DNA of 64,000 nucleotides from an endosymbiont of Escarpia spicata (GTDB lineage Bacteria; Pseudomonadota; Gammaproteobacteria; Chromatiales; Chromatiaceae), in contig QFXE01000010.1 of assembly GCA_003349915.1 (NCBI GenBank), positions 186,001-250,000 of the forward strand. The letters are read 5' to 3'. This document shows, in pieces, positions 58,284 through 64,000 of this stretch; the stretch's first letter is position 1, and every line of letters starts with the position of its first letter. The notes under the pieces were generated by a model. That model was not told the origin of the DNA and did not search any database. It saw only the letters and a list, made by a program, of their open reading frames with translations. A program made the translations under genes and the position numbers.

Positions 58284-58542
58284 TGAGTTCAGTTCTTTCT
58301 GTGCCTCGCTGATCTTTGTAGTCTTCCCAGCCGTGAACGTGAGATTTCAGCAGCGTCTCGAAATCTTCACTGGCGATAAACTCATCATTGGCACCGCCAC
58401 GCATGGACTTGGCTTCATCACGACCCAGCAGGCTGAAGCGCACCTTGATGGTGAACTCATCGATCCTGCCGCTGCCGTCTGCCGATGGTGCGCCGATAAT
58501 GACCGGCCAAAGCACCTCTCTTTTTTCTGCAAATTGAAACAT
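58237..58542 (-). CDS. Tail assembly chaperone, truncated
   Basis: Protein of 101 residues with the usual front part of siphophage chaperones (FTIKVRFSLLGRDEAKSM ... HVHGWEDYKD). The normal continuation, where a nearly fixed PFS-type segment follows, is missing; instead the frame runs through tape-measure DNA in another register (QRGTERTELNAQSRRTT) and stops after 46 shared bases. The point of change is near 58308-58315. Confidence 0.7.
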   Translation of the reverse strand: MFQFAEKREVLWPVIIGAPSADGSGRIDEFTIKVRFSLLGRDEAKSMRGGANDEFIASEDFETLLKSHVHGWEDYKDQRGTERTELNAQSRRTTDKIGYDH

Positions 58543-58555
58543 TCTTTTTCCTGTT

Positions 58556-59536
58556 TTAGATGGTTGCGACGGCGTTCTTCAGGGTGATCTGAAGCGCGCT
58601 TGTGCTGCCGCTGAGGTAGCCTTTGAACGACAACTGAACCAGGATTCCACCGGGACCACTAATCTCGGGAGAGGTGCGCTCATACATCATCTGCTGGGCG
58701 AAGATCTCGATCGATTCGTTGCCTGCCGACCCCAAACCATCACCACGGGACAGGATGACTTTGAAGCTGGTCTCTGTGCCATTGATTGCCTTGTTCAACA
58801 GCGTCGTTGAATCAAAAACGGCGGTCAGGCTACCGGTGATGGTTGCAAACCCTTCACTCAACTCTGACCGAATACCACCCTGCCCAACGGTATATCCGTC
58901 CTGATCCAGCGCATTATCGATATTGAGTGAGTTCTCTTTTACCGTCGCGATGCTCGATCCACCCTCTTCCAGGCTCATGGCCGTGGCAAAAAACGTGGTG
59001 TGGCCGTTGTCATCAAGTGACGCATCAAGTGACGCATCAAGCGGGGCGGAGTCGGCGGTCTCTTTTGAACCAACGATGTCAAAGCTGATCGTGCAGGGCC
59101 CCTCTTGTGGGAACGTCATCGCGGCGCCGTTGATGCGACAGCCGTTGTATCTCTGGTATCTGCCTGAGCCGGAAATGTTCGAGCCGTAATCCTTCTCCAG
59201 CACAAAACTGGTGGGCAGATCACCCAGGGTCATTGTGTGGACGTATGGACCGGCGCCGGTCGTGGCGTTGGTTCCCATCGTATGTTTGAGCAGCGTACCG
59301 ATACTCTGTGCGCTCAGTTCCTGAGCCAGGGGACCCGCGACATTGATGTTGCCCTTGTCGGGTACGGAGCGCTCACGACTGCCTGTAAGGATCTCGCTAT
59401 CGAGCAGGCTTTGCGATGCCTTTACGCCGCATGAGGTGAAATAGGCTTTCTGACCAACTGGTGTTCCAGGGTCTACGCCGTAGGTGGATTCTTCGTAGAT
59501 TGCAATCGTAGTTTGTGAGCCTCTGGCCTGTGGCAT
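58556..59536 (-). CDS. Major tail tube protein
   Basis: Protein of 326 residues with the tail-tube pattern seen in siphophages: N-terminal QTTIAIYEESTYGVDPGTP, LTGSRERSVPDKGNINVAG, and a C-terminal half with EGFATITGSLTAVFDS and GILVQLSFKGYLSG. A 12-bp direct duplication in the middle gives DASLDASLDD. Position between Z-like and chaperone genes matches lambda V. Confidence 0.82.
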   Translation of the reverse strand: MPQARGSQTTIAIYEESTYGVDPGTPVGQKAYFTSCGVKASQSLLDSEILTGSRERSVPDKGNINVAGPLAQELSAQSIGTLLKHTMGTNATTGAGPYVHTMTLGDLPTSFVLEKDYGSNISGSGRYQRYNGCRINGAAMTFPQEGPCTISFDIVGSKETADSAPLDASLDASLDDNGHTTFFATAMSLEEGGSSIATVKENSLNIDNALDQDGYTVGQGGIRSELSEGFATITGSLTAVFDSTTLLNKAINGTETSFKVILSRGDGLGSAGNESIEIFAQQMMYERTSPEISGPGGILVQLSFKGYLSGSTSALQITLKNAVATI

Positions 59537-59550
59537 GATCGTGTCTCCTC

Positions 59551-60093
59551 TTACTTGTTTCGGTAATACTGGATCTGATGAACCAGTTCGCGGCTCAGTC
59601 TGTCAGTGGCAAATCGGGAAAAGTCGCGTTCGTTGTACTTCCAGGCGTTCATCATCGAAGGCCCCCACAACTCCTTTATCGGTAGATGCGACCGGCCTAC
59701 CCTGCGGAACACGCCCCGATGCCGGCCGCTGCCCACATTCCGGATGAATGCGCCTTTGTATCGGACTCGACCGCCACGCTTCTTCGGCTTTGCCGTCACC
59801 ATTCCGCTCTTCAGTGTTCGCGCACCCATGGCAGCAAGTGGAAAATGCGCACCGGATACATCAATCGCACCGAAAGCAGATCCACGCCGTGCCCGGTGGA
59901 TCTTCAGCTTCTTTTTGAAATCCCCGGCCTTGACGTTGATGTCTTTGCGAATGGTCTTCGATGAATAGGTCACCAGGCCTGTCAGCGTGCGGTTTGTTGC
60001 TGTGACCTTTGCACGATCCAAATTCTTTGCGACGCTCTTCAGCTTGCGCCGGATCGCCTTGCTCACCATCCTGTCGACCTTGACGGCGATCAT
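59551..60093 (-). CDS. Minor tail protein Z-like
   Basis: Basic protein of 180 residues matching the lambda Z/minor tail Z pattern: RAKVTATNRTLTGLVTYSSK, then a Lys/Arg-rich middle, and the end KYNERDFSRFATDRLSREL. Acts in head-tail joining or tail completion in lambda. Overlaps the preceding gene by four bases. Confidence 0.78.
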   Translation of the reverse strand: MIAVKVDRMVSKAIRRKLKSVAKNLDRAKVTATNRTLTGLVTYSSKTIRKDINVKAGDFKKKLKIHRARRGSAFGAIDVSGAHFPLAAMGARTLKSGMVTAKPKKRGGRVRYKGAFIRNVGSGRHRGVFRRVGRSHLPIKELWGPSMMNAWKYNERDFSRFATDRLSRELVHQIQYYRNK

Positions 60094-60536
60094 GTTCCGT
60101 AACTCCGGTCGTAGGTCACGACATAGGTGATACGGATACCCGCCACGCTGCCGCTATTTTCTGCGACCTGTGGCTCTTCTGAGCCGCGATAGTCGATGTA
60201 GTGAACGATGCCACCCAGGGTTTCGTCTGCCTGCTCAATGGCCTGCTTGATATCGGCTTCCAGCTGCAGGATCGCCGTCGTTGGTGCGTCCTGATCGTTC
60301 GTGTAGCCCTCGATATTGAAGGCCCGCTCATTGCGATAGCTCCGGCCGGTCAGGTGTTCGGTATCCTCATCACCCGACAATATAGTGATTACCGGGAAAT
60401 CATCGCTGACCGGATCGAGGGTCAGTTCGCCCTGTTTGACGTTGTAGCCGGCATCGGTGTTATATCCACCAGCCCGCTTGATGGCCTTGAGTCGGGTTTC
60501 GATTGCGGTCAAGCTTTGCTCCGGAACACTGCTCAT
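60090..60536 (-). CDS. Tail terminator-like protein (U-like)
   Basis: Protein of 148 residues with an N-terminal helix (ALTAIETRLKAIKRAGG-like), a central PVITILSGDEDTEHLTG, and GIRITYVVTYDRSYGT at the end. Size and order (before Z and tube genes) fit a tail terminator such as lambda U or T7-like neck proteins. Assignment rests on position as much as on sequence. Confidence 0.65.
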   Translation of the reverse strand: MSSVPEQSLTAIETRLKAIKRAGGYNTDAGYNVKQGELTLDPVSDDFPVITILSGDEDTEHLTGRSYRNERAFNIEGYTNDQDAPTTAILQLEADIKQAIEQADETLGGIVHYIDYRGSEEPQVAENSGSVAGIRITYVVTYDRSYGT

Positions 60537-60832
60537 CGAACCAGCACCTCGACAACCCCATCGTCATCATTGACTGTCGGACCTATTTCGTAGACAACAC
60601 CGTCGAATTTGATCTTCTGTCCACGCTTAGGCGTCGCAACCTCTGTTTTTTTGAACTGCACATACTTGCGCCTGTCGGCAGCAAATGAGGAATACCCGAC
60701 CAGTTCAATATCATCGTTCTCGATAATGGTTACGGCCTGCTCTTCTCCCGGTGTCGGGTAATAGGTTGCAGACACGCCAAACGATCTGAACAATGAAGCG
60801 TTCACTCGACTGAGTGAATCCGCCCAGGCCAT
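60533..60832 (-). CDS. Head-tail joining protein (FII-like)
   Basis: Beta-rich protein of 99 residues (VQFKKTEVATPKRGQKIKFDG, VYEIGPTVNDDDGVVEVLV in pieces). The motif of a small OB-like connector and its location suggest the lambda FII type. One base overlap with the gene before and four with the one after. Confidence 0.68.
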   Translation of the reverse strand: MAWADSLSRVNASLFRSFGVSATYYPTPGEEQAVTIIENDDIELVGYSSFAADRRKYVQFKKTEVATPKRGQKIKFDGVVYEIGPTVNDDDGVVEVLVR

Positions 60833-61149
60833 TACAGGTCCCTCACGTAGAGCATCGCGTCGCCTTCGATCAGGTCGCCGTTGGTGGTGACCACACGCAG
60901 TTTGATCCGGTAATTCTCGTCATCAGTGCCATCGGCGAATTTGCCCTGAACTTTTGTTCCGCTGGCAACCGGGCTGGTGATGGTGACAGTTCCAGTGCCA
61001 GGTGAAACCACCGCAGCAGCCAGGCTGGTGACGCTGGCGACGGTGTCACCACTGGCCAGCACGTCGACCAAGTCGATCTCCAGCACCCGCTCTTCATACG
61101 GCTGCTTTGTCAGTACCAGCAGGCCGGTATCTGGGTCGGTATAGCTCAT
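60832..61149 (-). CDS. Small phage structural protein, Ig-like
   Basis: Protein of 105 residues starting DPDTGLLVLTKQPYEER, followed by alternating beta strands (TVASVTSLAAAVVSPGTG, YRIKLRVVTTNGD). Looks like an Ig-type accessory. Function unknown. Sits in the overlap-linked series. Confidence 0.6.
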   Translation of the reverse strand: MSYTDPDTGLLVLTKQPYEERVLEIDLVDVLASGDTVASVTSLAAAVVSPGTGTVTITSPVASGTKVQGKFADGTDDENYRIKLRVVTTNGDLIEGDAMLYVRDL

Positions 61150-61907
61150 TAGACTGTGGTCCCAGACTCACGCGGCGTAACGGTGGTATTTGTGGCAGCA
61201 GCGCCAGCAGCCAGCGTCAACTCAAGCCACACTCCCTGCCCTGCGCCTGCGGTGTGGTTCTGACTGTTCGCCACGTTCTTTGTAGTGCTGTCGAACGTGT
61301 AGGTTGCTGGAGCGGTCTGGCGATCATTACCGACGCCATTGGTATCGGTGCCATCCAGAGTCGTCTCCAGTGCAAACGCAACATTGCCAGACGGGTCAGC
61401 CTGCTCGCTGATAGTTGCGCCTGTGAGTGACAAGACCGGATCGGTGTTTTTGAAAAACACTTTTTCGTAATATTTACGTTCCGCGCCGCCGGAGGCTTCA
61501 GCCGCCGCGTTATAGAACGGACGTCGGATCTCCAGGACGCCAGATTCAATACTGGCGATAGTCGTATCAGTATCCTGATCGCGCACAGTGATTGTGCCGG
61601 TATGGGCAGCACTGACAACGATTTTGAGAATACGCTCGAATGTCTCTGTACTCAGAACAACGGTCGTACCGTTGAGGCTCATTGCATCGCTGATCAACTC
61701 GCCTGCAGCATTGCGACCGTGGATAGTGACGGTTTGGGTGGTATCGCCAGCTGCATCGGATACGATTTCCACCTGGTCGGTTGCGGCGATATCGGTAAAC
61801 ACGACGCGCACAGTGATATCAATAGCGCCGCCGATATTGGTTGGCGTGTCGTCATCCGGCATCGATGCGCTGCCATAAACAATGATCTCTGATGCGTCTA
61901 CTGGCAT
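61149..61907 (-). CDS. Virion structural protein, beta-rich
   Basis: Protein of 252 residues, all beta in appearance, with acidic and Thr-rich repeats (DTTQTVTIHGRNAAGELIS, TFERILKIVVSAAHTGTI). A conserved-looking core is FYNAAAEASGGAERKYYEKV and FFKNTDPVLSLTGA. Could be a decoration or tail-wall protein. No family name. Overlaps its neighbour by one base. Confidence 0.62.
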   Translation of the reverse strand: MPVDASEIIVYGSASMPDDDTPTNIGGAIDITVRVVFTDIAATDQVEIVSDAAGDTTQTVTIHGRNAAGELISDAMSLNGTTVVLSTETFERILKIVVSAAHTGTITVRDQDTDTTIASIESGVLEIRRPFYNAAAEASGGAERKYYEKVFFKNTDPVLSLTGATISEQADPSGNVAFALETTLDGTDTNGVGNDRQTAPATYTFDSTTKNVANSQNHTAGAGQGVWLELTLAAGAAATNTTVTPRESGTTV

Positions 61908-61917
61908 GGTCTTTTCC

Positions 61918-63153
61918 TCAGTGCTTCTTTAATTTCCAGACGGCTGCACGGGCAGGCAACCGCCAAAGTGTTCCACGGGCATCGAGGCGCCAAACATCGA
62001 CACCGCTGATAAATGCAGGGCCATCACCATCCCATTCAATAGGGATTATTTGGTCGCTGTTGATGGTGACGGCGCCGCGCCACTCGATCAGCATTTGTTT
62101 GTCTACGCCAATGCTGGCCAGCCATTCGAGCGCTGCAGCCTGATCTGCCACTACGCCAATATCAAACGCCACCGGCACGGCCTGGTCGGTGACGATGGTC
62201 TGAATATGATCTGCCGGAATACCCTGATCTGACTGGATGGATGCTGACCAGTCGATAGGCATCTGAGCGTCTGCATTGACGACCAGTGCGCCACTCCATT
62301 CGATTGGGGTTAGTTGGTCGGAATCTACCCCGCCGCTTGCACCAACAGGGATCGATGAGTCTGACTGAATGACGGATCTGTGCTCAATTGGTGTCGCGCC
62401 ATCAGCAGAGACTGGCAGGCTCCACGCTACGGGCAACGAATTATCCGACGAGAGGGCTGTCAGGAAATCCAGCGGCATGCCGGAGTCGGCACGAACATCT
62501 GCGCTCCAGTCGATTGCCATTGGCTGGTCGCTGTCGATGGTGGTTCCGCCGCCGGACGTGTCGTAATACTCGAAATTATCAGCGAGAAAAGCGTAGCTCG
62601 AGTAACCGGTCCCGCAACCAACACCAAGCGTGCCTTTCGCTGTAAGAACTGACGATGTGTCGGTATGAGAAACCGTCACCTCGTTTGCACCACCAACATC
62701 AAATATAAATGTTAAATCTACATTCGCGCCGTTGGCAATCGCCTTGCATGTGCAATCATAAAGTGTCGAACCGCTGGCAGTGATGCTTGAGCTGGCCATT
62801 GCCGACCAGCCACCAGCATTTCGTTTATAGATGTAAGCAGTGCCGCCTTTCAGAAAATAGAAATACGCATTAGTGTCGTCAGTGCTGTACTGAACCGCAC
62901 GTAAAGCAACGCCGCAAAAGCCAACATTATTTGACAGCTTGATCCTGACTTCTTCGTCTGCGTCCGTGATCAATGTCGGGTCGATGCCCGTCATCGAGCA
63001 CTTACCGCTACTATCTGCGGTGTATCCGTCTAATTGGTTACTGACTAACTGAGCACGCGAACCAGAGCCACCGACAAACTCAGTCCACAAAGATCCGGTA
63101 TCACCAAGATCCTCATTAGACCGAGTAAAATTGTCTGACTCTTGAAGGGCCAC
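61918..63153 (-). CDS. Virion protein with lectin-like head, D-x3-P repeat region and WRL tail
   Basis: Protein of 411 residues. Residues 1-200 resemble a concanavalin-type sandwich (SDNFTRSNEDLGDTGSLW, AYFYFLKGGTAYIYKR). From about 205 to 375 there are about twelve units of 13-16 residues of the form D-x-x-x-P-I-[DE]-W-S (examples: DAQMPIDWSASIQS and DQLTPIEWSGALVV). The C-terminus repeats VWRLDARGT / LWRLPARAA / VWKLKKH, a pattern common in phage virion proteins. Role unknown; probably a surface or fibre protein. Confidence 0.7.
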   Translation of the reverse strand: MALQESDNFTRSNEDLGDTGSLWTEFVGGSGSRAQLVSNQLDGYTADSSGKCSMTGIDPTLITDADEEVRIKLSNNVGFCGVALRAVQYSTDDTNAYFYFLKGGTAYIYKRNAGGWSAMASSSITASGSTLYDCTCKAIANGANVDLTFIFDVGGANEVTVSHTDTSSVLTAKGTLGVGCGTGYSSYAFLADNFEYYDTSGGGTTIDSDQPMAIDWSADVRADSGMPLDFLTALSSDNSLPVAWSLPVSADGATPIEHRSVIQSDSSIPVGASGGVDSDQLTPIEWSGALVVNADAQMPIDWSASIQSDQGIPADHIQTIVTDQAVPVAFDIGVVADQAAALEWLASIGVDKQMLIEWRGAVTINSDQIIPIEWDGDGPAFISGVDVWRLDARGTLWRLPARAAVWKLKKH

Positions 63154-63154
63154 T

Positions 63155-63541
63155 TTACTGAACGTCTTTCAGATAGAAATCAGACATAACGCCCTTCATC
63201 CATCGAACAAGATCCCGAACGATCGCCCTGGATGACGGATGAAAAACCTCAAACATTGTTCGAGTATCAAAGCCCGACAAAGATAAAAATTTATCGATAC
63301 GTGCTCTTTGATCTGGACTGAGAGTGACCAGCAGATCATCCAGTTTCATTGGATCAATCAGGATAATATCAGGGTCGACAGATACAGCAGCTAAATCAGT
63401 GTCGGCAATTTCAATATCAGTTAGGGCAAAACCTCTGGCGTTCACTCCTGAATGTTGCGTTGTTACTGTATAACGACCAGTAGCTGCTTCATCAGCGAGG
63501 CTACCCAGTGGTACCAGTTTTGAGAATGCGTAGAGTCTCAT
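63155..63541 (-). CDS. Small phage protein of unknown function
   Basis: Protein of 128 residues: a beta-rich front (VPLGSLADEAATGRYTVTT, GFALTDIEIADTDLA) and a helical end (LSPDQRARIDKFLSLSGFD, VRDLVRWMKGV). It lies one base from the repeat protein and overlaps the next gene by four. No family recognised. Confidence 0.6.
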   Translation of the reverse strand: MRLYAFSKLVPLGSLADEAATGRYTVTTQHSGVNARGFALTDIEIADTDLAAVSVDPDIILIDPMKLDDLLVTLSPDQRARIDKFLSLSGFDTRTMFEVFHPSSRAIVRDLVRWMKGVMSDFYLKDVQ

Positions 63542-64000
63542 GGCACCGGCTGCTGAATAGAGGTTGGGCGGGGGATGATCTCAAACGAACCGTCGCTATA
63601 GACTTTGACTCGCCATAGTTCCACGCGCTCTGGTTGGGTTGGTAAGGGGGGTTGTGTGAGTACATCGACTGTCATGTCAGCAGCCACCACCTGGGGCGGC
63701 GCTTTGGCTTTTGGACTCTGCGCACCATAAGCCCAGATAGAGACCTCACAATCGTATATACCTGGGCCGTTCATCAGGATGCTGCCGATGGGTACCGCGT
63801 ATGCTGCGCCAGTCGTTGCTCTTTGAAGCAGAGGGGCAACTTTTACGGTGTAGAGCGTTGTGCCGTCTGTGCAGTCGGCAGTTACCTCATCATGACCCAC
63901 CGCATCATAAACAAAAGCCATTTCGCCAGCGGGTTGGGGTGCGGCAGTTGCATAGGACTGCCACCCCAGTGACAAAATAACTATTACCAATGCGGCAATC
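63538..64000 (-). CDS. Exported or membrane-anchored phage protein, start beyond window
   Basis: The frame is open at the window end. The first visible part is hydrophobic (AALVIVILSLGWQSYATAA), like a signal peptide or anchor, so the start is probably just past 64000; a TTG at 63990 is a weaker choice. The body has CTDGTTLYTVKVAP and GPGIYDCEVSIW with two cysteines that could pair, and a Pro-rich C-terminus. Function unknown. Confidence 0.55.
   Translation of the reverse strand, partial: IAALVIVILSLGWQSYATAAPQPAGEMAFVYDAVGHDEVTADCTDGTTLYTVKVAPLLQRATTGAAYAVPIGSILMNGPGIYDCEVSIWAYGAQSPKAKAPPQVVAADMTVDVLTQPPLPTQPERVELWRVKVYSDGSFEIIPRPTSIQQPVP

Larger units (their letters stand above)
51951..64000. 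mobile_element. Prophage or phage-derived element, right part beyond the window
   Basis: Begins at the broken tRNA-Leu and continues to the window end. It contains integrase-arm-like repeats, two small plus-strand genes, and a minus-strand morphogenesis cluster in approximately lambda order (connector, U-like, Z-like, V-like, G-like, H C-terminal part, tip, fibre). Terminase, portal, capsid, lysis and integrase genes are not in view. The other end should hold the rebuilt tRNA-Leu. Confidence 0.88.

Overview
The window looks like a chromosomal segment of a free-living or symbiotic gammaproteobacterium that respires nitrate. The evidence is a periplasmic Nap nitrate reductase, a NarX/NarL pair, a DNR-type regulator and a full Ccm cytochrome c maturation set. 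Two long blocks keep the Escherichia coli gene order: serS-rarA-lolA-ftsK-(ald in place of lrp)-trxB-aat-infA-clpA-clpS-cspD, and rluE-mnmA-hflD-purB-roxA. Genus cannot be fixed from this sequence; a sulfur-oxidising lineage is possible but is only inference.

Layout. 1-7.4 kb (minus strand): napG (cut by the window edge), napA, napD, napF, narL, narX and a Crp/Fnr-family regulator. FNR/DNR-type and NarL-type palindromes lie upstream of napF. 7.9-14.9 kb (plus): ccmABCDEFGHI, a tightly overlapping operon. 15-22.5 kb (minus): serS, DUF190, crcB, rarA, lolA, ftsK and an alanine dehydrogenase that lacks its nucleotide-binding loop. 22.7-30 kb: trxB, a frameshifted PilZ gene, aat, bpt, infA, clpA/clpS and a cspD-like gene. 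30-39 kb: rluE, mnmA, hflD, a lipoprotein, purB, a spondin-domain protein, roxA, GNAT, a conserved unknown and a secretin-like protein. 39-48.4 kb (mostly minus): VOC protein, RND efflux pump with its adaptor, ADP-ribose pyrophosphatase, O-acetylhomoserine sulfhydrylase, a 39-residue small gene, ygfX/sdhE, and a three-gene cassette of membrane protein, lipoprotein cytochrome c and Gly-rich protein. 48.6-51.8 kb (minus): sdhCDAB.

At 51,951 a 3' half of tRNA-Leu(UAA) ends abruptly. Everything from there to the window end is a prophage or phage-derived element. It shows repeats that look like integrase arm sites, two small genes on the plus strand, and a lambda-like minus-strand series of head-tail joining, tail terminator, Z-like, tail tube, chaperone, tape measure, tail tip and fibre genes. 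Head, lysis and integrase genes are not visible and should lie beyond 64,000. The tape measure gene appears reduced to its C-terminal part fused to a truncated chaperone, so the phage may be defective.

Three families of GTAGG-headed REP-like palindromes are scattered between host genes. The most unusual signals are the PilZ gene broken exactly at a pentanucleotide repeat, the internally deleted alanine dehydrogenase, the chaperone/tape-measure scar, a virion protein with about twelve short D-x3-P repeats, and the orphan Gly-rich/cytochrome cassette beside a response-regulator remnant. I did not find a clearly new defence or biosynthetic system.
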